Origin: Chloroflexota bacterium
Lineage (GTDB): Bacteria > Chloroflexota > Anaerolineae > Aggregatilineales > Phototrophicaceae
Direction: 5' to 3'
Assembly (NCBI GenBank): GCA_026707665.1
Contig: JAPOWK010000027.1
Location: 1 to 60,209, forward strand
Length of the DNA: 60,209 bases
Shown here one piece after another: positions 41,225-49,562 of the stretch. Below the pieces are notes generated by a model. That model saw only the letters and a list, made by a program, of their open reading frames with translations. It had not been told where the DNA came from and ran no database searches. The position numbers and the translations under genes were made by a program. The stretch's first letter is position 1. Every line of letters starts with the position of its first letter.

Positions 41225-42421
41225 TTAGTAGGCTTTGGCCAAAGCCCGCTTAAAATCCCGCCTGACGATCCCTTCGTACAATACGAAAGTGATGAGCCCG
41301 ATCAGGAAGACATATTGCGGGATGACTTCCAGCCCGACCGTCTCCGCCAGGATCCCACCCAGCCAGGGCAGCAAAGCCATCCCCAGGCTGGCGCCAGTGA
41401 ACTGCAAACCCATGGCGTTGGCGGTGTGCGCGCGGCCCACCAGCGCCGGCGTATCCGACGCCATCAGCGGCGCAAAGGGCGCAATCGCGAAGCCGAGCAG
41501 CGCCAAGCCGAGCAAGCTGGTCAGCGAACTCAGATTCGAGGCGAGCAAGCCCGCGCCCAGCATGATAACGAGGTTATTCAAGCGCATGAAGCTGGTGGTG
41601 CTGATCCGCGTAATGATAAAGCCGGAGAAAAAACGACTGATAGTCAAGCTCGCCCAGTATAGGCTGACCCAAGTGGCCGCCGCCTTGGGCTCAATCCCGC
41701 GCGCGTTGATGAGGAAACTGTTGGCGAATTGACCGGCGACCAGCTCGTTGCCGGTGGCCATCAGCCAGGCGCCCACCATCAGCCAAATGATGGGCAGGCG
41801 CAGCGTCTGCCGCATACTGATGTGGCCGCCGCCGTCGCCGGCTATTGCCTCGCTGATGCGCCACTGATGGCGCGTCAGGAAAAACATCAAAAACATAATC
41901 GCGCGTGTGCCCGCGAAGAGCGCATATATCCAGCGCCAGTCGATCCCCAAATCGATCACGATAATTGTGACGAAGTAGGGTCCAATGGTCGAGCCGATGC
42001 CGAAACTGCCGTGCAGCCAGTTCATGCGGCGGGCGTTGAAATGGACCGCGGCAAAGGCGTTCAAGCCGACGCCCATGACGCCAGAACCGAAACCATGACC
42101 GACCGCGGCGATCATGAACATCGGCCAAGTGGGCGACAGCGCCAGCCCTAGCTGGCTGAAAACGCCAATGGCCGCGCCGCCCATCATCACCGGCGCGATG
42201 CCGTAGCGCCCGATGATCGGCCCGCTGACCGAGCTCGTGATCGTCCGGCCGATGGTAGCGGCTGTCAGCATGGCGCCGAGCGCGCTCAACGTGACGCCAA
42301 AGTCCGCCTCGATATAGATCCAGACGACGCCGAGCGTGCCCGCGCCCAAGCCGCCCACAATGAAGATCACGCACGATAGCAGCCAGAGATTGAAGCTCTC
42401 GTCCCGTTTTCGGCTACGCAT
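41225..42421 (-). CDS. MFS transporter
   Basis: This 398-aa protein has twelve predicted helices. Features include LGAMLTAATIGRTITSSVSG and IIGRYGIAPVMMGG in the N-terminal half and the ARRMNWLHGSFGIGSTIGPY region, typical of the MFS_1 sugar/drug type. AAAGGCG precedes the ATG at 42421. It is not close to the two tandem MFS genes at 23-26 kb. The repeat array separates it from murJ. The substrate is unknown. Confidence 0.9.
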   Translation of the reverse strand: MRSRKRDESFNLWLLSCVIFIVGGLGAGTLGVVWIYIEADFGVTLSALGAMLTAATIGRTITSSVSGPIIGRYGIAPVMMGGAAIGVFSQLGLALSPTWPMFMIAAVGHGFGSGVMGVGLNAFAAVHFNARRMNWLHGSFGIGSTIGPYFVTIIVIDLGIDWRWIYALFAGTRAIMFLMFFLTRHQWRISEAIAGDGGGHISMRQTLRLPIIWLMVGAWLMATGNELVAGQFANSFLINARGIEPKAAATWVSLYWASLTISRFFSGFIITRISTTSFMRLNNLVIMLGAGLLASNLSSLTSLLGLALLGFAIAPFAPLMASDTPALVGRAHTANAMGLQFTGASLGMALLPWLGGILAETVGLEVIPQYVFLIGLITFVLYEGIVRRDFKRALAKAY

Positions 42422-42517
42422 ACGATGCGCCTTTGCAAACGCGTGGGGGCGCGGCGGACATATTCGCGGGAGTTTATCCGCTTTCCGGCGCGATGGCTAT
42501 AGTGCGGCGCCGCTCAA

Positions 42518-43012
42518 ATCCCAATCCGTAGGGGCGAGACTTGTGTCGCCCGCCCGCCAAATCCCAATCTGTAGGGGCGAGACTTGTGTCGCCCGCCCGC
42601 CAAATCCCAATCCGTAGGGGCGACATTTGTCTCGCCCGCCTGCCAAATCCCAATCTGTACGGGTGACAGACGGTCGGTGTCTACGCGACCCATGTCTCGC
42701 CCACTCGCCAAATCCCAATCCGTAGGGGCGACATTTGTCTCGCCCGCCCGCCAAATCCCAATCTGTAGGGGCGACATTTGTCTCGCCCGCCCGCCAAATC
42801 CCTTGCTGTAGGGGCGAGACTTGTGTCGCCCGCCCGCCAAATCCCTTGCTGTAGGGGCGAGCCATTGGGTCGCCCGCCCACCAAATCCCACGCTGTAGGG
42901 GCGAACCTTGTGTCGCCCTCCCACCAAATCCAACGCTGTAGGGGCGACACTTGTGTCGCCCACCCGCCAAATCCCTTGCTGTAGGGGCGAGCCATTGGGT
43001 CGCCCGCCGAAC
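42518..43012 (+). repeat. Tandem array of eleven ~43-bp hairpin repeats
   Basis: Units begin with ATCCC at 42518, 42561, 42604, 42647, 42712, 42755, 42798, 42841, 42885, 42928 and 42971. Most are 43 bp; unit 4 is 65 bp because a 22-bp module is inserted, and unit 8 is 44 bp. The pattern is ATCCCAATCTGTAGGGGCGA, then ACTTGTGTCGCCC, then GCCCGCCAA. The core forms a hairpin, perfect in unit 10 (GGGCGACACTTGTGTCGCCC). The array directly abuts the 3' end of murJ. Frames on the minus strand are open across it but do not represent genes. Confidence 0.95.
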
Positions 43013-43014
43013 CG

Positions 43015-44709
43015 CTAGCTCCCCAGCCGCTCGCGCAGCAGCTTGAGCAGCCAGGACAGCTCTTGAATCTTGAGCATGCGCGCCGCCAGCAAAAAGACGC
43101 CGCCATAGAGCAGCGCGCTCAGCCCAACAAGCGCCAACTCCCGCAGCAGGCTTTCCCTGCCGATCCACTCGGTCAGCAAGGGCAGCGAGACCAGCGCGAA
43201 GCCCGCCATAATCAGCGAAGCGAGCGCCGCTTTCAAGCCCGTGCGCGCCAGCCGCTGATTGCCGAAGCCGCCCAAACGCCGCCATAGCAATACGGCGCTG
43301 ATGGATGCGTGCACCGTATGCTTGACGCTGTCGGCGATCATCAAACTGAACAAACCAAAGCGCTCGAAGAGCAGAAGCGCGGCCGCCAAATAGCAGACCA
43401 GACTGACAATGCCGACCAGAGCCGGCGTCAGCGTGTCCTTACGCGCGTAAAAGGCGTAGACCAACAGCAGATCGAGCGCGGCGAAGGGCAGGCCGATCAA
43501 GTAGAGACGCAGCGCCGTGGCCGTGATTTCGGTGTCGGCGGCGAGGAAGGCGCCATTTTCAAAGAGCAGCGCGATGATGGGAACCGCCAGCACAAACAAA
43601 CCGGTCGCGGCTGGCAGGATCAGCGTAGTCGCCAAGCGCAATCCCAGCGCCAGCGTGTCTTTGAAGGCGCGCTGCGCCGCCGCGGTCATCTCCGCCGATT
43701 GCCGCGCCAAGGTCGGCAAGATGGCAATGCTGATGGCCGTCGCCACCAGTCCTTGCGGAAATTGAACCAGCGTTGTCGCCCAATTCATGATGGCGATCCC
43801 GCCTTCAATCGTCTGGCTCGCCAGGTTGTAGCTGAAAGGACGGATGACCAGCGTGTCGATGATCAGCGAGAGCATCACCGGCAGATAGAGCAGGCCGATG
43901 CTTGTCAGCGCCGGATGCCGCCAGTGGACGCTGATTCGCAGCCGCCGCAAGCGCAAGCCCGGCATTTGGAGCAGCATCTGAGCGATAGCGCCGACCAGCC
44001 AGCCGACCGCCACAACGATAATGCCAGTGGCCGGCCGCGCCACTAGAAACGGCGCTTCGAGGGAAGGGATCTCCGATGGCGGAAGCAGAGCCAGCGATGG
44101 CGCCAGCGCGAGCGTCATGAGCACGATGCAGCCGTTGAAGACGACGCCGGCAAAGGCGGGCAGCGTAAACGAGCGCAAAGCAAAGAGCGTGCCGCTGAAT
44201 ACGGCGAAGAGGCTCATGAAAATAAGCGCGGGCGCGGTCAATCGCAGCAAATCGATCGCGAGACGCTGCGTCCCGAAATCGGCGCCCGGCGCCACCAGCG
44301 GCACGATCTGCGGCGCCAAGAGCTCCAGCAGCAGCACGAGCAGCGCCACCAGCGCAACAACCAGGCTGATCAATGCGGAGACGACGCGCCACAATTCTCT
44401 TTTGCCGCGCCGGGTGATGACATCGCTGAGCACGGGCACAAACGCGCCGTTGATATGCCCGCCGATCAGAAGATCGTAGATGGCTTTCGGCACAATGATG
44501 GCGACCTGCAAGGCATCAACCGCCCCGCTGGCGCCGAAGAGATAGGTCAGAACGATTTCGCGCGCGAGCCCCAAAACGCGGCTGCAGATATTGCCCAGCG
44601 CCAAGATGCCGCTGGCCCCAGCCAGACGAACGTTGGTGCGTTCTTGCTCGCCTTGCGCTGCCGCATCGGCAAGAGGGTCGGGCGACAATGATGGAGTTTC
44701 CGCCGTCAT
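43015..44709 (-). CDS. murJ: Lipid II flippase MurJ
   Basis: This inner-membrane protein of about 564 aa has about 14 helices and belongs to the MOP superfamily (MviN). It moves lipid II across the membrane for peptidoglycan synthesis. Typical sequence: NICSRVLGLAREIVLTYLFG, VPKAIYDLLIGGHINGAFVP and FPQGLVATAISIAILPTLAR. An ATG at 44709 is used; a GTG at 44733 is possible, and neither has a strong ribosome site. The stop lies three bases from the tandem repeat array, so the array would form the 3' UTR. Confidence 0.94.
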   Translation of the reverse strand: MTAETPSLSPDPLADAAAQGEQERTNVRLAGASGILALGNICSRVLGLAREIVLTYLFGASGAVDALQVAIIVPKAIYDLLIGGHINGAFVPVLSDVITRRGKRELWRVVSALISLVVALVALLVLLLELLAPQIVPLVAPGADFGTQRLAIDLLRLTAPALIFMSLFAVFSGTLFALRSFTLPAFAGVVFNGCIVLMTLALAPSLALLPPSEIPSLEAPFLVARPATGIIVVAVGWLVGAIAQMLLQMPGLRLRRLRISVHWRHPALTSIGLLYLPVMLSLIIDTLVIRPFSYNLASQTIEGGIAIMNWATTLVQFPQGLVATAISIAILPTLARQSAEMTAAAQRAFKDTLALGLRLATTLILPAATGLFVLAVPIIALLFENGAFLAADTEITATALRLYLIGLPFAALDLLLVYAFYARKDTLTPALVGIVSLVCYLAAALLLFERFGLFSLMIADSVKHTVHASISAVLLWRRLGGFGNQRLARTGLKAALASLIMAGFALVSLPLLTEWIGRESLLRELALVGLSALLYGGVFLLAARMLKIQELSWLLKLLRERLGS

Positions 44710-44799
44710 GCGGTTGTTTTTCGCTTTCGGCACACAGCGATATACACGGGGAATCTGGTCACCCTCAATTGTTGGACCGCGGAATCGGCAACGCCTGCC

Positions 44800-45318
44800 T
44801 CAAGCGAAGATCGGACCGGCATAGCGGGCGCCCGCCATCAGGGCCAGCGAAACCAGCGCCAGCCACATGCTGACGCGCCCATTGCGCCGCATCTTCGCCT
44901 CAATCGATCCCAAGGTCCCTTCTTGGTCCTCCGCTGCGCTGGCAAGCCGGGCGTATTCACCGGCGCGCCGCCAAACGGTGAAATAACCATGACCGAAGGC
45001 GAGCAGACCGAAAAGCGCGCCGATGCTCAGAATGACGCCCATCGGGCTGCTCATCGTTTCGTGATAAGACAGCATGCCGTAGAGCAGCAGTCCGGCGAGG
45101 GTGGTCACTGCCGCGGAAAGCGGAATCAGGCGGGCGACATTGGTATTGCGGTAGAGCGCGCGCAGAAAGCGCTTCCCATCCGCGCCAGACGCGTCTGCGG
45201 TCGGCTCGATGTAAAGCGACATCATGAGAGCGGCGCCGACCCAGAAAAGACCGGCGACAATGTGCAGCAAACGCAAGGCGCTGATCACCAGCGCGGCGCT
45301 GGCGGTACTCACATCCAT
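44800..45318 (-). CDS. Small four-helix membrane protein, DUF2269/CopD-like
   Basis: This 172-aa protein starts at the ATG at 45318, preceded by GGGGAGG. A longer frame to 45561 runs into repeat DNA and is rejected. LRLLHIVAGLFWVGAALMMS (residues 14-33), with a histidine in the first helix, recalls the CopD / DUF2269 group. Two more helices follow (LIPLSAAVTTLAGLLLYGML; ILSIGALFGLLAFGHGYFTV) and a last one before the end. It could bind heme or metal, but this is not shown. It neighbours a cytochrome c lipoprotein upstream on the same strand. Confidence 0.75.
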   Translation of the reverse strand: MDVSTASAALVISALRLLHIVAGLFWVGAALMMSLYIEPTADASGADGKRFLRALYRNTNVARLIPLSAAVTTLAGLLLYGMLSYHETMSSPMGVILSIGALFGLLAFGHGYFTVWRRAGEYARLASAAEDQEGTLGSIEAKMRRNGRVSMWLALVSLALMAGARYAGPIFA

Positions 45319-45405
45319 GACATCCTCCCCGAATAATCTCCTGTCGCTGGGCAACGCGGACGCACGCTGCTTAATTCCATTATAATCCGCTTTGCTCGCG
45401 ACAAC

Positions 45406-45452
45406 GTGTAGACGCACGCGCGACAAAGCCGCCGCCCACGCAAATTTCCTCG
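45406..45452 (+). repeat. Dispersed TGTAGAC...GCGACAAAGCCGCC motif, copy 3
   Basis: CGTGTAGACGCACGCGCGAC then AAAGCCGCCGCCCACGCAAA. It is very similar to 8257-8305 and, in reverse, to 2177-2215. About 90 bp upstream of the small membrane protein gene. Confidence 0.55.
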
Positions 45453-45466
45453 CGCCCACTGGGTTT

Positions 45467-45602
45467 AGCTCCCCCTCCTTAGCTCGCTGGGGAGGGGGCC
45501 GGGGGGTGGGGTTGGCTGACCGCAACGTAAACAGGGCGTTCCGCTGAATCGCCCGTTTCAATCCCGGCGCACCTTCGGCCGTCTCGTCGAGACGCCCCTA
45601 CA
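45467..45602. repeat. CCCCTCC repeat followed by GGGCGTTCC and GTCTCGTCGAGAC hairpins
   Basis: 45467-45515 is AGCTCCCCCTCCTTAGCTCG then CTGGGGAGGGGGCCGGGGG. 45532-45555 and 45577-45602 are two GTAGGGGCG-family hairpins facing minus. The last one ends at the cytochrome gene's stop codon. Confidence 0.75.
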
Positions 45603-46020
45603 AGGTCAAGAGATACGCAATCAAATCGGCGACATCGGCCGCTTCCAGGCTGTCTTCGTAACCGGCGTACATGATGTTGGCGTATCCGGCGACCAGATGC
45701 CGGCCCGGGCGTATTATGCTCCAGTAGAGGTATTCCTCGGCTGACTGGCCGGCGACGCGCTCAGACGCGGCAATGGCGACGCCCCCCAGGGAATTGCCGA
45801 TACCGCTGCTCTCGCCGGTGATGCTGTGGCAGGCGGCGCAGGCGGGCGCCTCGTTGTTGGATTGATGGAATAGCTTTTCGCCGCTGCCGGCGTCGGCTAG
45901 AACAAAGTCCAAGGCATCAAAGGCGTAGCGCGGCGCATCAGCGCGGCAAGCGTTCAGGAGCAGCGTCATCAGAACGAATAAAGCAAGCGTGAAGCGGCTA
46001 AAGCGCGAGGTGGAATTCAC
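45598..46020 (-). CDS. Cytochrome c lipoprotein
   Basis: This 140-aa protein has a signal peptide with lipobox LLNAC (C25), so it is anchored outside the membrane. One heme-binding site CAACH (C61, C64, H65) and a candidate axial methionine M117 in YANIMYAG define a class I c-type cytochrome. The start is GTG at 46020, with AAAGGATG upstream. It probably shuttles electrons. It is next to a CopD-like membrane protein, but no oxidase genes are visible. Confidence 0.9.
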   Translation of the reverse strand: MNSTSRFSRFTLALFVLMTLLLNACRADAPRYAFDALDFVLADAGSGEKLFHQSNNEAPACAACHSITGESSGIGNSLGGVAIAASERVAGQSAEEYLYWSIIRPGRHLVAGYANIMYAGYEDSLEAADVADLIAYLLTL

Positions 46021-46115
46021 GGCGAAAACGCATCCTTTGACAGGTTTGCCCTAGCCACCTATTATCACCGTTGGCGCACGAGGACTCAATCCTGGCTACG
46101 GAAAAGAAATCGCGA

Positions 46116-47222
46116 ATGTCTTTGCAATTGACCTGGGAACAAGCGCGCCGCATGCGAGCAAGGCGCCAACATCTGGATGACGCGTGCCGAGAAACGTCGG
46201 CCGCGGACATTGTCCGCCACCTCTTCGGCTTGCAGTCGCAAGAGTGGTCGTCGGCTCAACTGGCGATTCACGCGCGCGGCCCTGATTTGACGCAGGCCGA
46301 TGTCATCCATGCCCGCGAAATCGATCGCGCCTTCGCCCTCACCTGGACTCTGCGCGGCACCTTGCATCTGGTCGCCGCGGAAGACCTCCAACTCCAGCTC
46401 GACCTGTGTGGACCGCCCGCCATCAACGGCACGGGCAGCCGTTACAAGCAGCTCGACTTGAGCGACGAGGTTCGCGAGCGGGCGCTCGCGGCGATCGAAG
46501 ACATCTTGCGCGGCGGCCAGGCATTGAGCCGGGCGCAACTGGCGAAAGCGCTTGAAGCGCGCGGCATTCCCGTAGCCGGGCAAGCGATTCATCATCTCTT
46601 GCGCTTCGCCGCTCTGCGTGGTTTGATCTGCCTGGGAGCGGAGGTCGACGGCGATCTGACCTACGTCTTGCTCGAAGAATGGCTGCCGGCGGCAAAGGCG
46701 GCGCCCCATCCAGATGACCCCCTGCTCGAATTCGCGCGGCGCTACCTGGCGGCTTACGCTCCCGCGACGATGGCCGATTTCAAGCGCTGGTCCGGTCTGG
46801 GCGCGGCGCTGGTGAAAGCGGCTTGGGCGGCTGTCACGCCTGAGTGCATCCCAGTCGCGCTGCCCGCAGGCGAGGCTCTCATGCTGGAGCGGCAGATTGA
46901 CGCGCTGGAAGCATCGCCCCACGAGCCGACCGTCCGTTTGCTGCCGCGCTACGACAACTACCTGCTGGGTTACGAGAGCCGCGCCTTCATGGTCGCCGAC
47001 CGCTTCGCCAAGCGCGTGCATCCCGGCGGCGGATTGATCCGCTCCTGCCTGCTCGTCGATGGCGTAGCGAAAGCAAACTGGAAGCTGGAAAAACGGCGGA
47101 CGGGAATGCGCGTGATCGTCGAGCCCTTTGAAACGCTCGAACCTTCGATCGTTCCCCGCCTCGAAGCGCAAGTGGAAACGCTCGGCCGCTTCCTCAATAC
47201 GAATGCCGAATTATTGTTGTAA
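46116..47222 (+). CDS. HTH_42 (AlkZ/YcaQ-like) winged-helix protein
   Basis: This 368-aa protein of the winged-helix DNA-binding family includes the DNA glycosylases AlkZ and YcaQ. Motifs: ARRMRARRQHLDDACRET at the N-terminus, HLFGLQSQEWSSAQLAIHAR, ALTWTLRGTLHLVAAEDL and LPRYDNYLLGYESRAFMVA. It lacks the clear QxD of characterised AlkZ, so glycosylase activity is doubtful. The ATG at 46116 is chosen over a TTG at 46071. Divergent from the cytochrome gene. Confidence 0.87.
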   Translation: MSLQLTWEQARRMRARRQHLDDACRETSAADIVRHLFGLQSQEWSSAQLAIHARGPDLTQADVIHAREIDRAFALTWTLRGTLHLVAAEDLQLQLDLCGPPAINGTGSRYKQLDLSDEVRERALAAIEDILRGGQALSRAQLAKALEARGIPVAGQAIHHLLRFAALRGLICLGAEVDGDLTYVLLEEWLPAAKAAPHPDDPLLEFARRYLAAYAPATMADFKRWSGLGAALVKAAWAAVTPECIPVALPAGEALMLERQIDALEASPHEPTVRLLPRYDNYLLGYESRAFMVADRFAKRVHPGGGLIRSCLLVDGVAKANWKLEKRRTGMRVIVEPFETLEPSIVPRLEAQVETLGRFLNTNAELLL

Positions 47223-47319
47223 CGCCAGTCCGCTACTGGAAGTCTTGCGCGGACATATCTGAATCCGTTCAGAACAAACCGGAAGTATGCGCTTTAAGGT
47301 TGAATGCGTGTCCACATTG

Positions 47320-48417
47320 TTACAAATGGGCCGCGCCTACCTCCCCCTCTCCCCTTGTGGGAGAGGGGGCCGGGGGGTGAGGGGTTGAATTGCCCCGCAC
47401 GACCTCGACCGTCAACTCCTCAAGCTGCGGGATGACGTGCCGCGCTTCGTGCTGGATGGACCGGACGATCTCGCAGCTCGCTGCCAGCGTGGCATCGGCG
47501 GGCACAGCGACTTTCATCACGCCGTACATTCGATGTCCGACCCAGCGCAGCCGCAGCGTCAGTACTTCATCAACCCCAGCGACGCCACGCGCATGGGCTT
47601 CGACATGCTCGGTCAAATGCGGATCAACCGCGTCCATCATGCGATACCAGATCGCCTTGATCGCATTCCAGGTGATGCCGATGATGGCGATGCCGATGAC
47701 GACGCCGACAATGGGATCGAGGATAGGAAGGCCGATCAGCGTGCCGAGCACGGCGATGAGCACAGCCAGCGAGGTCAAGCCGTCGATCAGCGCGTGCTGG
47801 CCATCGGCGATCATGGCATCGGAACCGATGCGCCTGCCCACGCGGATTTGCATCAGCGCGACCAGCTCGTTGCCGACGAAGCCGACCAGCGACGCCAGCG
47901 CGATCCACTCCAGGTTCGCCAGCGGCAGCGGATTGAGCAGGCGCTGGACCGACTCATAGATGATATAGGCGGCGCTGAAGCCGATGGAAATGACGATGAA
48001 GACGCCGGCGATGTCTTCCAGGCGGCCGTAACCATAGGTGTAGCGTTTATTGGCTGCGCGGCGGGCGACATAAAATGCGAAGAGCAGCGGGATCGAATTG
48101 AGCGCGTCGCCCAGGTTGTGCACCGTATCGGCGAGCAAGGCGACGCTGCCGCTGGCGATGTAGATGACGATTTGCAGGGCGGTGGTCAAGCCGAGAGCGA
48201 CGAGGGCGATCCAGACGGTGCGGACGGCGAGACGGTTATCAAGGAAGGCGCGGTCGCCGGCCAGGTCGCTGTGGCTATGGTCGTGGGTGAAGCCGGGCAG
48301 ATGCAGCGCCGCCGCGATCTTCACGAAGATGTTGCCGCTGTGATGGTGGTGATGGTGGTGATGGTGGCCACCATCGTCGTGATGATGATGGTGGCCCCGC
48401 TCGTGAGGTTGCGCCAT
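47320..48417 (-). CDS. Cation diffusion facilitator (zinc/cadmium exporter) with His-rich N-terminus
   Basis: This 365-aa CDF has six helices. An extreme histidine tail (5 and 9 consecutive His within the first 26 residues, then THDHSHSD) probably gathers zinc. The transport site is H100-D104 in LLADTVHNLGDALNS (helix 2) and the second HxxxD in DGQHALIDGLTS (helix 5). A cytoplasmic ferredoxin-like domain follows. The last residues (PHPPAPSPTRGEGE) come from a dispersed repeat at 47341-47386. It would export Zn, Co or Cd in exchange for protons. Confidence 0.93.
   Translation of the reverse strand: MAQPHERGHHHHHDDGGHHHHHHHHHSGNIFVKIAAALHLPGFTHDHSHSDLAGDRAFLDNRLAVRTVWIALVALGLTTALQIVIYIASGSVALLADTVHNLGDALNSIPLLFAFYVARRAANKRYTYGYGRLEDIAGVFIVISIGFSAAYIIYESVQRLLNPLPLANLEWIALASLVGFVGNELVALMQIRVGRRIGSDAMIADGQHALIDGLTSLAVLIAVLGTLIGLPILDPIVGVVIGIAIIGITWNAIKAIWYRMMDAVDPHLTEHVEAHARGVAGVDEVLTLRLRWVGHRMYGVMKVAVPADATLAASCEIVRSIQHEARHVIPQLEELTVEVVRGNSTPHPPAPSPTRGEGEVGAAHL
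47341..47386 (+). repeat. CCCCTCTCCCC...GGGAGAGGGGG repeat overlapping the CDF gene end
   Basis: CTCCCCCTCTCCCCTTGTGG then GAGAGGGGGCCGGGGGGTGA. It encodes part of the C-terminus of the CDF exporter on the minus strand. Confidence 0.8.
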
Positions 48418-48480
48418 CGCTGTCGGTCTGCGTTGGTCTCTAAATCGGCTTAGCGAAATCTAGGCAGTGTAGCGCGCTGA

Positions 48481-49272
48481 TCAACAGCCAGAACAGTCGC
48501 CGCCGACGTTGTCGCTGAAGGTATTGCCGCTCTGTTCCACCGTGCCTCTAAAGACGGTAATCGCCCCGCCTCGGCGCGCCGCTACATTGCCTGTGAACAC
48601 CGAATCGGTGACATAGGCCGTGCTGTTAAACACCTGCAGCGCGCCGCCGTCGTCCCTCACCCGGTTGCCCTCGAAAGTGCTATTGCTGATGGTGACCACG
48701 CTCAAAGCCGAAGCGATCGCGCCGCCATCTTCTGCCTTATTGCCGCTGAATGAGCTGCCGCTGACAACGACCTCGCTATCCCAGGCATCCAGTACGCCGC
48801 CAAAGTCCGCCGCCGCATTGTCGGTGAACTGGCTGTCCACCAGTTCCAGCCGGCTGCCACGGTTGACCAAGATGGCGCCGCCGCTCTTGCTATAGTCGGT
48901 CGAGCCCCAGACGCTAATGAAGCTGACCTCGCTGTGAGCGCGCGCCTCGGTCAGATGGATGTTTTGCAGCGTGAGCGAGCCGCCCAAATCGACATAGAAG
49001 ACGCGCCATTCCCCATCCCCGCTGATGGTAAAGCCCGCGCCATCAATCGTGATGTCGGAGATGATACGCGGCAGTTCTCCGGTCAGGGTGATGTCGGCGC
49101 TAAGCGTGATGGTGTCGGCGCCGTCGCCAGCCGGGCATTCGCCGCGCTCCAAATCGGCGTTGGCCGCTCTAAGGGCATCAGAGAGGCTGCAGGTTTCATC
49201 GACCGTGTAGTCGGTTGCCAGCGCTGGCGCAATGCAAAGGAACAGGATAAGGGTTAGTAATATGTATCGCAT
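48481..49272 (-). CDS. Short secreted CSLREA-type beta-helix protein, paralogue 1
   Basis: This 263-aa protein has a signal peptide (YILLTLILFLCIAPALA). The ATG at 49272 is preceded by GAGGAT; a longer frame is rejected. The CSLREA-like segment TCSLSDALRAANADLERGEC is followed by beta-helix coils with SGGAILVNRGSRLELV and DGGALQVFNSTAYV. It ends at NVGGDCSGC, exactly where longer relatives begin their anchor Q domain. Its neighbour at 49563-50351 is a close paralogue, including the upstream promoter-like ATAGCACATT. Function is probably surface or extracellular binding. Confidence 0.88.
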   Translation of the reverse strand: MRYILLTLILFLCIAPALATDYTVDETCSLSDALRAANADLERGECPAGDGADTITLSADITLTGELPRIISDITIDGAGFTISGDGEWRVFYVDLGGSLTLQNIHLTEARAHSEVSFISVWGSTDYSKSGGAILVNRGSRLELVDSQFTDNAAADFGGVLDAWDSEVVVSGSSFSGNKAEDGGAIASALSVVTISNSTFEGNRVRDDGGALQVFNSTAYVTDSVFTGNVAARRGGAITVFRGTVEQSGNTFSDNVGGDCSGC

Positions 49273-49480
49273 GAGATTATCCTCAATAGTTTGTCTACCC
49301 ATGTATGATAGCACATTATTGCGGGTCATCCGCGCTTTGGTTCCGGCGCCATCGCCCGGCCCTACACCTCGGCCCCGTCTCCCACACATGGGCGCTGGAC
49401 ACAAGATCTTTTCACCTCCGAGGCACAGCGCAAAAACCTTGTCAATCATGCGAAATTGGTTAGAAGTCTTCAGCGTGAAT

Positions 49481-49524
49481 GGGCGAGCCAGCGGGTAGCG
49501 TAGACACTAACCTCCGCTCGCCCG
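49481..49524 (+). repeat. GGGCGAG hairpin with embedded GTAGACAC module
   Basis: GGGCGAGCCAGC, then GGGTAGCGTAGACACTAACC, then TCCGCTCGCCCGTAC. The module lies in the loop of a GGGCGAG/CTCGCCC hairpin between two paralogous genes. Confidence 0.8.
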
Positions 49525-49562
49525 TACAACGATTCTCTTATTTTGGCTGTTTAGCGCGCTGA

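Noticed and set aside
42518..43012. CRISPR array
   Set aside because: Units are contiguous without unique spacers of similar length, and no cas genes are nearby.
42497..43285. 262-codon minus-strand frame and two others over the repeat array
   Set aside because: The protein would be a frame-rotated translation of the 43-bp repeats plus antiparallel murJ end; no start signal, no domain.
44800..45561. 253-codon version of the small membrane protein
   Set aside because: The first 81 codons run through a dispersed repeat (PTPRPPPQRAKEGEL); the ATG at 45318 has GGGGAGG and starts the first helix region.
47437..48453. 338-codon plus-strand frame
   Set aside because: Antisense to the CDF exporter; the ATG/GTG run is the His-tail read backwards.
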